Source: an uncultured Dialister sp. (lineage in GTDB: Bacteria; Bacillota; Negativicutes; Veillonellales; Dialisteraceae). Taken from it: 13,155 bases of DNA. Below, one piece after another: positions 6,609 to 12,937 of this stretch. The notes beneath the pieces were generated by a model. That model searched no databases, was not told where the DNA came from, and worked only from the letters and a program-made list of their open reading frames with translations. The stretch's first letter is position 1, and every line of letters begins with the position of its first letter. The translations under genes and the position numbers were made by a program. The stretch lies in the NCBI GenBank assembly GCA_900543455.1, contig UQRR01000060.1, positions 1 to 13,155 on the forward strand, written 5' to 3'.

Positions 6609-6770
6609 TCGTCATTTCGAGTGCAAGCGAGAAATCTTTCATGCAGACCGGGAAACGATGTATGTGTGAACGCAGAAATACGTGGCACCAAGGCCTTGTT
6701 TCCGTATCAGTGCCTATGTGATACTAACCGTAGTGCCATAGAGATCCCTCGGCTACGCTTTCGATGACGA
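6609..6770. repeat. Inverted-repeat element of about 160 bases
   Basis: The left end (6609-6638), containing GTCATTTCGAG and CAAGCGAGAAATC, resembles the reverse complement of the right end (6741-6770), containing GAGATCCCTCGG and CGATGACGA, at roughly two bases in three. The interior of about 100 bases has no reading frame of note. The end motif resembles a GTCATTTCGA...GAGAAATC dispersed repeat known to me from unrelated bacterial genomes. This looks like a decayed MITE-like element. Confidence 0.55.
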
Positions 6771-6788
6771 CGGCGCGAAGCGCTATCA

Positions 6789-7015
6789 AAACTCTGCGGC
6801 GCTTAGATCCTTCGACTCAGTTTTCCTATTTCAGATAAGCCGTTTTTTAACATACGACGCTTTTCTCCGCTCAGGATGACGAAATGCGCCGCTCCCGCGG
6901 AACCCTCTGAACCCGTAGAATCCGTAGAACCCGTAGAGCCCATAGAACCCGCCTTCCCCATAGAACCCGCGCTCCCTCTTTCGCAAACAAGCAAAGGGCG
7001 CCCCGTGGGCTAATC
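6789..7015. repeat. Intergenic mosaic repeat, copy 4 (loop interrupted)
   Basis: The core arms GCGGCGC (6796-6802) and GCGCCGC (6886-6892) are 83 bases apart instead of about 13-14. The intervening DNA begins AGATCCTTCGACTC and ends TCCGCTCAGGATGACG, like the halves of another dispersed repeat. The tail GGGCGCCCCGTGGGCTAATCC (near 6996-7016) is the usual end of the mosaic repeat. No gene is supported here on either strand. Confidence 0.65.
6900..6971. repeat. Tandem repeat, 9-base unit, about eight copies
   Basis: Imperfect units based on GAACCCGTA follow one another: GAACCCTCT, GAACCCGTA, GAATCCGTA, GAACCCGTA, GAGCCCATA, GAACCCGCC, TTCCCCATA, GAACCCGCG. On the minus strand it would read as a Gly/Ser/Thr-rich repeat, but no minus-strand gene is supported. 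It lies inside mosaic repeat copy 4. Confidence 0.8.
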
Positions 7016-7069
7016 CTGTCTGACAGTCCCTATTTTCTGCCGTTCTATCTACATTTTCACGATGAAAGA

Positions 7070-7078
7070 TGCTATAAT
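7070..7078 (+). promoter_or_regulatory. Extended -10 promoter of the HNH/dcd unit
   Basis: TGCTATAAT is a perfect extended -10 (TGnTATAAT). The -35 region is weak, which is usual for this promoter type. Transcription would begin near 7085, which rules out the in-frame ATG at 7062 as the start of the next gene. Confidence 0.7.
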
Positions 7079-7127
7079 GAAAAATAATTTTGTGACAGAG
7101 ATAGAGTGCGAGCAGGGAGGCGACGAG

Positions 7128-8042
7128 ATGGCCAGACGGAAAGGGCTGAAGCGGTGGGACGAGATCACGACAGAGGGATGGCTCTCGCTTATGGCAGACA
7201 AGACGGTCATGAGTGCGCTGATGATGCAGATCTTCTCGCGGCTCTATCACTCCGAAGACTATATGGACAACGCAAAGAATATAGCGAAGGCGCTCCATCT
7301 GGAGTATCGGGCACTGAATGCAGGTGTCGGCTGGGCGGGGAATAAGATCCGTGAGATGTATGAGTCGGGAGGTCTTTTGACCTATCATGCGAGCGAGAAG
7401 AAGGACGAGACGCCTAGAGAGGAAGAGACGGGAGAATTTCGTCTTTCCGAAACGCCCGTCTCTCGCATCCGCCGCTCGCCATGGGAGTATGTTTTCGATG
7501 GGAGTGAGGACGATAACGGTACCTATTTCTGGGTGCTGAAGCCTGAGGCCGTAAGAGCGTACCGAGAGATCATGGATGCGGATATCTGGCATCTGGATGA
7601 TATTCGCCAGCTGCTTGAGAGCGATGAGACGGCATATGGATGCGAGGGGAGCCTCTTTTCCCACTCGTCTTCGCATACGGTCGATGAGATCCGAAAGCGG
7701 TTTTCAAAAAATGTGGATTTCAAAAGAAAATCGATGGGGGCGCACCCCTGTTGCATCGTGTGCGGGGTAGATCGGATCTCTCTTCTCCATGCGGTCCCTT
7801 ATGGGACGCACGGCGAGTCACAAAAGGGACTCATGCTTTGTCCGACCCATGCGGCACTTTTCTCCGCGCATCTCATCTCTTTTTCCGATGCGGGCGAGCT
7901 TTTGGTATCTCCCCGGATCTCTGAAAGGGAAAGAAAGCTCTATGGTCTTATCGCGGGAGAGAAGGCGAAGGCGCCTTTCAGCCGCAGGCGGATGCTCACG
8001 CATCGGAAAATTTTTACAGAGGAAGGAAGAAAACTGAAATGA
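7128..8042 (+). CDS. HNH endonuclease-like protein (HNH_2-type C-terminus)
   Basis: A 304-residue cytosolic protein. The N-terminal part (about 10-80) has the pattern of a small helical DNA-binding module, with ALHLEYRALN and VGWAGNKI, which I associate with HNH restriction-type proteins. A charged linker (85-118) and a middle region follow. The C-terminal block (205-262) reads like HNH_2: C209-x-x-C212, LLHAVPY with H221, then KGLMLCPTH (C238, H241) and ALF..HLISF. Two usual residues differ: the Asn of NGL is K233 and the Asp after ALF is S246, so activity may be reduced or altered. The start at 7128 has GGGAGG (7115-7120) 7 bases upstream and lies after the promoter. The stop overlaps the dCTP deaminase start in ATGA. 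A restriction or defence role is possible but not shown. Confidence 0.78.
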   Translation: MARRKGLKRWDEITTEGWLSLMADKTVMSALMMQIFSRLYHSEDYMDNAKNIAKALHLEYRALNAGVGWAGNKIREMYESGGLLTYHASEKKDETPREEETGEFRLSETPVSRIRRSPWEYVFDGSEDDNGTYFWVLKPEAVRAYREIMDADIWHLDDIRQLLESDETAYGCEGSLFSHSSSHTVDEIRKRFSKNVDFKRKSMGAHPCCIVCGVDRISLLHAVPYGTHGESQKGLMLCPTHAALFSAHLISFSDAGELLVSPRISERERKLYGLIAGEKAKAPFSRRRMLTHRKIFTEEGRKLK

Positions 8043-8560
8043 TTTTATCCGGCAAAGAAATCGTGCGACATATGGGGGAAGAAATCATCATCGATCCCTT
8101 TGACCCGAAGAAAGTGAATCCGAACAGCTACAACCTGACTCTGGCAGATGAGCTGATGGTGTATGATCACTATGAGCTCGACATGAAGAAAAGAAATGAA
8201 GGCACGCTGATCCATATCCCGAAGGAGGGCTATGTGCTGCAGCCGAATAAGCTGTACCTGGGACGAACGCATGAATATACAAAAACGAAATGCTTCGTAC
8301 CGATGCTCGAGGGTCGCTCGTCCATCGGACGTCTGGGCCTTTTTATCCATGTGACGGCAGGCTTCGGAGATGTAGGCTTCTCCGGGTACTGGACACTGGA
8401 AATGTTCTGCGTGCAGCCGATCCGTATTTATGCGGGTGTGGAGATCTGCCAGATCTATTTCCATACCGTTTTGGGGGAAGCAGACCGCTATGACAGCGGA
8501 AAATATCAGAATAATAAAGGAATTCAGCCAAGCCTACTTTACAAAGACTTTGAAAAGTAG
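8039..8560 (+). CDS. dcd: dCTP deaminase
   Basis: A 173-residue cytosolic enzyme of the dUTPase/Dcd fold that deaminates dCTP to dUTP for dTTP synthesis. The core GRSSIGRLG (92-100), HVTAGFGDVGF (104-114) and TLE with the probable catalytic glutamate E121 are present, and the C-terminus GKYQNNKGIQPS (154-165) is typical. The sequence agrees closely with the 173-residue Dcd of Clostridia as I remember it. Some relatives (Methanocaldococcus DCD-DUT) also hydrolyse dUTP; I cannot decide that here. The ATG overlaps the stop of the HNH gene by four bases (ATGA), with GGAAGGA (8021-8027) upstream, so translation is coupled. A strong terminator follows. Standalone dCTP deaminases also act in phage defence in other bacteria, but this one looks like the housekeeping form. 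Confidence 0.93.
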   Translation: MILSGKEIVRHMGEEIIIDPFDPKKVNPNSYNLTLADELMVYDHYELDMKKRNEGTLIHIPKEGYVLQPNKLYLGRTHEYTKTKCFVPMLEGRSSIGRLGLFIHVTAGFGDVGFSGYWTLEMFCVQPIRIYAGVEICQIYFHTVLGEADRYDSGKYQNNKGIQPSLLYKDFEK

Positions 8561-8601
8561 TATGATAATACCAACTTAATAACACTCGGAGCGAAGAAGC
8601 T

Positions 8602-8644
8602 GCAGCATGACAGGAGAGTTTTCTCTTTGTCTGCTGCTTTTTTT
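8602..8644 (+). terminator. Intrinsic terminator after dcd
   Basis: GCAGCA (8602-8607) pairs with TGCTGC (8632-8637), extended inward by GAC/GTC and GAGA/TCTC with small bulges, and is followed by seven T (8638-8644). It ends the HNH/dcd transcript. Confidence 0.85.
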
Positions 8645-8751
8645 GTACTTTGTTCCGGTGCGGGAGTACTTTTGGGGATTCAGATTATTTGCGTTTTTGT
8701 GAATATTATTTCATTCTGCAGATGGAGTCTCGGAAGGCATCCTGTTTTTTA

Positions 8752-8799
8752 GGAAAGCATAAGAGTGGAATTCATCTCATGGAGGACATGCTTTCCACT
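8752..8799 (+). promoter_or_regulatory. Leader with two competing hairpins before the TAXI receptor
   Basis: GGAAAGCAT (8752-8760) pairs with ATGCTTTCC (8788-8796), and AGTGGAA (8764-8770) pairs with TTCCACT (8793-8799). The two stems share 8793-8796 and cannot form together. The ribosome binding site lies 13 bases further on. No T tract follows, so any control would be on translation or RNA stability. The wider gap 8645-8826 holds AT-rich promoter-like sequence, TATTAT at 8704-8709, without a convincing -35. Confidence 0.4.
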
Positions 8800-8826
8800 T
8801 GGGGGAGACGTAGGAGGTCGACTATT

Positions 8827-9804
8827 ATGAAAAAAGCAATGAAGAAAATGATCATGGCAGGTGCTCTTTGTGTCGCAGGTGCAGCTCTGATTGCAGGCTG
8901 TGGCGGCGATTCCGGTTCTTCTGCAGGCGGCGGAAAACAGTTCCTGAACATCGCTACCGGCGGTACTGCTGGTACTTATTACCCATTGGGCGGTGCGCTT
9001 GCTGAACTGCTGAACCAGAATATCAAAGGCATGAATGCATCCGCACAGTCTACCGGTGCATCCGTAGCCAATGTCAATATGCTGAAAGACGGCTCTGTCG
9101 ATATTGCTTTCATCCAGAATGATATCGCTTACTATGCAGCCAACGGCAAGGAAATGTTCAAGGACAACAAAGTAGAAAGCATCCGCGGTATCGCTGCTCT
9201 CTATCCGGAAACCGTTCAGTTCGTTACCACCGCTGACAAAGGCATCAAATCCATTGCCGACCTCAAAGGCAAAAAGGTCGCTGTCGGTGCTTCCGGCTCC
9301 GGCGCAGAAGCGAATGCCCGCCAGATCCTCGGCGCGTATGGCCTGACCTATGATGATATCGATGTACAGTACCTCTCCTTCGGCGAAGCAGCTGATGCGC
9401 TGAAAGATGGCAACGTCGATGTCGGTGTCGTCGTCGCAGGCTTCCCGACCGCAGCAATCCAGGATCTGGCTGCCAATAAATCCGCAGCACTGGTCAATAT
9501 CGATGCAGAACATGCTGACAAGCTGATGAAGCAGTACCCATACTTCACCAAGATCACCGTACCGAAGGGCACCTATCCTGGACAGGAAGAAGACGTCAGC
9601 ACGGTAGCTGTGAAATGCGTCGTCGTCACCACGGATAAACTCTCTGATGACCTCGGCGAACAGATCGTGAAAGCCATCTACGAACACCTTGACCGCATGA
9701 AAGCGGCTCATGCTGTCGGCAAGTACATCACCAAGGATACCGCTCTGGAAGGCATGTCCGTCAAGATGAATGCCGGCGCAGAAAAATATCTGAAGGCGAA
9801 ATAA
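8827..9804 (+). CDS. TAXI-family TRAP transporter solute receptor (lipoprotein)
   Basis: A 325-residue extracytoplasmic binding protein that captures a small substrate, probably an organic acid or amino acid, and delivers it to the fused TRAP permease. Residues 1-24 form a lipoprotein signal ending LIAG before C25; a Gly/Ser-rich linker follows. The family signature is at the start of the mature fold, IATGGTAGTYYPLGG (42-56), followed by the two-lobe NMT1/periplasmic-binding pattern, including GKKVAVGASGSGAEANAR and the YLSFGEAADAL stretch. The start at 8827 has AGGAGG (8812-8817) nine bases upstream and gives a proper signal; the frame is open back to 8650 but those extra 59 residues are not signal-like. 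Codon use looks strongly biased, in keeping with high expression. The partner genes lie at 10245-12742 across a repeat-filled gap, so the receptor is probably its own transcript. Substrate unknown. Confidence 0.95.
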   Translation: MKKAMKKMIMAGALCVAGAALIAGCGGDSGSSAGGGKQFLNIATGGTAGTYYPLGGALAELLNQNIKGMNASAQSTGASVANVNMLKDGSVDIAFIQNDIAYYAANGKEMFKDNKVESIRGIAALYPETVQFVTTADKGIKSIADLKGKKVAVGASGSGAEANARQILGAYGLTYDDIDVQYLSFGEAADALKDGNVDVGVVVAGFPTAAIQDLAANKSAALVNIDAEHADKLMKQYPYFTKITVPKGTYPGQEEDVSTVAVKCVVVTTDKLSDDLGEQIVKAIYEHLDRMKAAHAVGKYITKDTALEGMSVKMNAGAEKYLKAK

Positions 9805-9891
9805 TAGTGGGAAATCACTTTTGTAACATGGTCAGGTAAAGAGAATAAGATTCAGAGGTAACCCGTGGGACGTACCGCCTTGATGATACAT

Positions 9892-9918
9892 GAAAGTGCT
9901 GCTTGAATCAGCATTTCC
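9892..9918. repeat. Palindromic repeat, copy B (short form)
   Basis: GAAAGTGCTG (9892-9901) and CAGCATTTCC (9909-9918) form an imperfect stem around CTTGAAT. The right arm matches copy A (AATCAGCGTTTCC) closely, while the CTGCGATTG loop has been lost. Another small inverted repeat, CGGAGC/GCTCCG, follows at 9921-9942. Confidence 0.55.
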
Positions 9919-9949
9919 TTCGGAGCGGAAGTGGCGGCTCCGCCGAAAA

Positions 9950-10132
9950 CCTGAAGTTTGAAAGCAGGGATTAGGAGCTTCGAGTGACTAGTGACTTGTG
10001 ACTAGTGACTGAAATGCCATCTTCGGGCATCGCCTTATTTATACTTCGCGGCGCTTCTGAGTTTTATGCGCCGCACCACCACTCCTCACTCCTAACTAGC
10101 GAGCAGAGCTTTCACACGTAATCAAAGGGCAG
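9950..10132. repeat. Intergenic mosaic repeat, copy 5
   Basis: Modules in order: TGAAGTTTGAAAGCAGGGAT with TAGG, GTGACTAGTGACTTGTGACT plus one more unit, CTTCGGGCATCGCC with TTATTTATACT, the hairpin core GCGGCGC (10048-10054) / GCGCCGC (10068-10074), CACCACCACTCCTCACTCC, GAGCAGAGCTTTCACACGT and AAAGGGCAGCACGCC. It follows the same order as copy 2 and separates the TAXI receptor from its permease genes. No coding signal is seen between 9805 and 10244. Confidence 0.85.
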
Positions 10133-10160
10133 CACGCCTGAACCACTTGTAATCCATATC

Positions 10161-10187
10161 GAAACACTGATTTGATCAGCGCTTTCC
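10161..10187. repeat. Palindromic repeat, copy C (short form)
   Basis: GAAACACTGAT (10161-10171) and ATCAGCGCTTTC (10174-10185) form an imperfect stem with a TTG loop, related to copy A but without its longer loop. It lies just upstream of the hairpin that precedes the DUF1850 gene. Confidence 0.5.
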
Positions 10188-10202
10188 CTTATAGGAAGGA
10201 GG

Positions 10203-10233
10203 GAGAACGGGCTCATCTAAGGAGTCCGTTCTC
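10203..10233 (+). promoter_or_regulatory. Hairpin that hides the ribosome binding site of the DUF1850 gene
   Basis: GAGAACGGGCTC (10203-10214) pairs with GAGTCCGTTCTC (10222-10233), 12 bp with one G-U pair. The nearest purine-rich site, AAGGAG (10219-10224), lies partly in the stem and is 20 bases from the ATG at 10245, further than usual. Another purine-rich run, GGAAGGAGGGAG (10194-10205), is about 40 bases away. Confidence 0.5.
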
Positions 10234-10244
10234 ACTTTCATTTC

Positions 10245-10769
10245 ATGAAGAAAAAGAAAAACGGGAAATTAGAAACCATACTTATCGTTTTCGGGATGAT
10301 CGTCTGTGTGATCGTGACCGTGGGAGGCTGGTTTGTTCGTCAGGACTATCTTTTCGGACAGACAGCAGACGGATTCATCATCAGGCAGCGGGTGCGTCCG
10401 GGTACACCGGTGACACTGGTGTACAGGCACTCGGTCCAGAAGACGATGATTCACGAGTACCTTGAAGTCAATGACATGGCGACGGGGCTCGTACTGAAGT
10501 CTACAAAATATCAATCCATGGGGGTAGGACTTCCCTTCTCCAAAGAAGATGGCGATTTCCGCGAAGAAGACGGTTGGTTTATTCTGGACAACATGAACCG
10601 TCCCTATCCGGAGCTCTCGATCCGTAATGGCGTGACGAATGAAGAAAAGGTCTATGTCGGAGATACGGAGTATGATCTCGCAAGCCTGATGCCTTTGGGA
10701 AAGGAACTTCATCTGTATGTAGCACCGCTGTACCAGGTGCTGTATAAGAAAAAAGAAATTAGGAGTTGA
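10245..10769 (+). CDS. DUF1850 protein, TRAP-associated
   Basis: A 174-residue protein of the DUF1850 family, commonly found beside fused TAXI-TRAP permeases and of unknown exact role. A Lys-rich start and one hydrophobic segment (about 11-31) suggest a signal anchor, with the rest outside the membrane. Family motifs seen are Y60-R-H-S-V, E71 in HEYLEV, and SMGVGLPF (91-98). Upstream in frame there is a stop (TAA at 10218-10220) and no other start codon before the ATG at 10245, so this start is forced although its ribosome binding site is poor. Its stop (10767-10769) is 5 bases before the likely TTG of the permease, so the two are co-translated. Family assignment is from motifs; a role as accessory subunit is inferred from context. 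Confidence 0.88.
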   Translation: MKKKKNGKLETILIVFGMIVCVIVTVGGWFVRQDYLFGQTADGFIIRQRVRPGTPVTLVYRHSVQKTMIHEYLEVNDMATGLVLKSTKYQSMGVGLPFSKEDGDFREEDGWFILDNMNRPYPELSIRNGVTNEEKVYVGDTEYDLASLMPLGKELHLYVAPLYQVLYKKKEIRS

Positions 10770-10774
10770 TACAA

Positions 10775-12742
10775 TTGGCTGATTTAGAGAAAAAGAACGT
10801 GCAGGCTGAAGGCGTTTCTGAAAATGGGGAAATGTCTGAGGAACTGCAGAAGAAGTTAAAAGAGCTGGATAAAGAGTCAAATACAGCGGAATACAAAGGC
10901 ATCTGTGCCAAAGTCATCGCAGTCATCTGTATTTGCTTCTCGCTCTTCCAGATCTATACAGGATTTTTCGGCGCACTGGATGCGATGATCCAGCGCTGTG
11001 TCCACTTGTCCTTCGGCATCTGCCTCGTCTATCTTCTTTGTCCGACGAAGAAAGCATGGGTCAAAGAGGGGCGTTTTCATCCGATCGACGTGGCGCTCGC
11101 TGTCCTCGCGATGATTCCTCCCATTTACATTCTTATGAATTACCAGCAGCTCATCCTGCGCGCCGGCACCGTCACCCCGACGGATACCGTGATTGGCGTC
11201 CTGGGCATCGTGATGATCATCGAAGCCGCTCGTCGTATCGTAGGCCTTCCGATCGTCATCGTTGTCTGCTGCTTCCTTGCGTATGGTTTCTTCGGACCGT
11301 ACCTCCCCGGGCCGCTCGCACATCGCGGGCTCACCATCAAGCAGATGGTTGGACACCTCTTCTTCACGACAGAGGGCGTTTTTGGTATCCCGATGGGCGT
11401 TTCCTCCACCTTCATTTTCCTCTTCATCCTTTTCGGTGCCTATCTGGAAAAGACAGGTCTTGGGAAATTTTTCATCGATATCGCCAATGCCATCGCCGGC
11501 TGGGCATCCGGCGGACCGGCTAAGGTCGCTGTCATTTCCTCGGCTCTTCAGGGGACGATTTCCGGCTCCTCGGTAGCGAATGTCGTTGGCTCCGGCTCCT
11601 TCACCATCCCGATGATGAAGAAACTGGGCTATCACAAGAATTTCGCCGGCGCCGTAGAAGCAGCCGCGTCTACCGGCGGCCAGCTGATGCCGCCGATCAT
11701 GGGCGCAGCCGCCTTCCTGATGGCGGAATTCGTCGGTATCCCCTATATGGAAGTCGTCAAGGCTGCCATCGTTCCTGCCATTCTTTACTTTATTGGTGTT
11801 TTCCTCGGTGTTCATTTCGAAGCGAAAAAGAATAACCTTCAGGGCACACCGAGAAGCGAGCTCCCGCCATGGGGAAAGATCCTGAAAGAAGAAGGGCATC
11901 TGGCCATTCCGCTGATCGCCATCATCGGTCTTCTGGCTTCCGGCTATACCCCAATGAAAGCGGCGCTTGCCGGTATCTTCATTTCCATCGCTTCTGCCAT
12001 GCTTCGTGCGAATACCCGCATGAGCATCTCTGATATCATTGACGGCCTGATCAAAGGTGCCCGCGGTGCGCTCGGCGTCCTGATCGCGTGCTCGTCCGCA
12101 GGTATGATCATCGGCATCGTCACCAAGACCGGCGTCGGCCTGAAGCTGGCTTCGGCTCTTGTCGATATCGCAGCAGGCAACTTCATCCTGCTTCTCTTCT
12201 GCACCATGATCACCTCGCTGATCCTCGGTATGGGCGTACCGACCACGGCGAACTACGTCATCACTTCGACCATCGCTGCTCCGGCTCTGATCTCCCTCGG
12301 CGTACCGATTCTGGCAGCCCATATGTTCGTTTTCTACTTCGGTATCATCGCCGATATCACTCCGCCAGTCGCGCTGGCTGCTTTCGCGGGCTCTGCGATT
12401 TCCGGCGGCGACCCCTTGAAGACTGGCGTCAATGCGTCGAAGCTCGGCATTGCGGCCTTCATTATCCCATATGTCTTCGTTCTTTCTCCTGAAATTCTGG
12501 GTATCAATGCGACTCTCTTCTCCGTCACAGAGACCACCATCACTGCGCTTATCGGTATGGTCGGCGTCTCGGCGGCTATGATCGGTCAGCTCTATTGCAA
12601 GGCGAATATACTGGAACGTCTTCTCCTTCTGGCCGGCGGTCTCTGCCTCATCGATCCGACCATCCTGACCGACATCATCGGCATTGCCGTACTGGGCGGC
12701 GTCTTCGCTATGCAGTATTTCAGAAGCAAAAAGAGCAAGTAA
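10775..12742 (+). CDS. TRAP transporter permease, fused 4TM/12TM subunits
   Basis: A 655-residue inner-membrane protein that fuses the small (DctQ-like, about 45-170) and large (DctM-like, about 190-655) subunits of a TAXI-type TRAP transporter; uptake is driven by an ion gradient. A charged cytosolic N-terminus (1-40) precedes many hydrophobic segments. Conserved permease motifs are GTISGSSVANV (260-270), STGGQLMPPIMGAAAF (299-314), GMGVPTTANY (485-494) and ADITPPVALAAFAGSAISGG (526-545). The TTG at 10775 is chosen because AGGAG (10761-10765) is nine bases upstream; the earlier in-frame TTG at 10766 directly abuts that site and cannot be used. The gene follows DUF1850 closely and ends at two strong terminators. 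The receptor is the TAXI lipoprotein at 8827-9804. The substrate cannot be read from sequence. Confidence 0.96.
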   Translation: MADLEKKNVQAEGVSENGEMSEELQKKLKELDKESNTAEYKGICAKVIAVICICFSLFQIYTGFFGALDAMIQRCVHLSFGICLVYLLCPTKKAWVKEGRFHPIDVALAVLAMIPPIYILMNYQQLILRAGTVTPTDTVIGVLGIVMIIEAARRIVGLPIVIVVCCFLAYGFFGPYLPGPLAHRGLTIKQMVGHLFFTTEGVFGIPMGVSSTFIFLFILFGAYLEKTGLGKFFIDIANAIAGWASGGPAKVAVISSALQGTISGSSVANVVGSGSFTIPMMKKLGYHKNFAGAVEAAASTGGQLMPPIMGAAAFLMAEFVGIPYMEVVKAAIVPAILYFIGVFLGVHFEAKKNNLQGTPRSELPPWGKILKEEGHLAIPLIAIIGLLASGYTPMKAALAGIFISIASAMLRANTRMSISDIIDGLIKGARGALGVLIACSSAGMIIGIVTKTGVGLKLASALVDIAAGNFILLLFCTMITSLILGMGVPTTANYVITSTIAAPALISLGVPILAAHMFVFYFGIIADITPPVALAAFAGSAISGGDPLKTGVNASKLGIAAFIIPYVFVLSPEILGINATLFSVTETTITALIGMVGVSAAMIGQLYCKANILERLLLLAGGLCLIDPTILTDIIGIAVLGGVFAMQYFRSKKSK

Positions 12743-12803
12743 GCCATGCACGAAACCTGTAAAGGTTCACGAGACGGAAATCTCAGGCCTTAGTCAGCTC
12801 ATG

Positions 12804-12842
12804 AACGGGTAGCAAAGCATAAAAACTTTGCTGCCCGTTTTT
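12804..12842 (+). terminator. Intrinsic terminator of the TRAP permease operon
   Basis: AACGGGTAGCAAAG (12804-12817) pairs with CTTTGCTGCCCGTT (12826-12839), 14 bp with one G-U pair and an 8-base loop, followed by a T run to 12842. Confidence 0.92.
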
Positions 12843-12870
12843 GCGTGCGGGAAAGTCGGTGAAATACAGA

Positions 12871-12914
12871 GTAAGGGAACGCGGACTCTGCGATTGGATC
12901 AGTGTTTCCCTAAC
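12871..12914. repeat. Palindromic repeat, copy D
   Basis: GTAAGGGAACGCGGACT and GATCAGTGTTTCCCTAAC form an imperfect stem around a loop that contains CTGCGATTGG, almost the same as the loop of copy A (122-130). It lies between two terminators, where no gene is present. Confidence 0.65.
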
Positions 12915-12937
12915 GATTTCCCTGGACAAGTCAATAA

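Noticed and set aside
7062..7127. ATG at 7062 as start of the HNH gene
   Set aside because: It lies upstream of the extended -10 promoter at 7070-7078; the ATG at 7128 has a good ribosome binding site.
6831..7676. Minus-strand open frame with a Gly/Ser/Thr repeat tail
   Set aside because: The repeat is the 9-base tandem array of a non-coding element and the rest is antisense to the HNH gene.
8650..8826. 59-residue N-terminal extension of the TAXI receptor
   Set aside because: It would bury a clear lipoprotein signal and has no ribosome binding site; AGGAGG at 8812-8817 fixes the start at 8827.
10172..10465. 97-codon open frame overlapping the DUF1850 gene in another frame
   Set aside because: It starts at a TTG inside a palindromic repeat and overlaps a gene with family motifs.
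10877..12751. 624-codon minus-strand open frame opposite the TRAP permease
   Set aside because: Charged, repetitive composition typical of the antisense of a membrane protein gene; no conserved motif.
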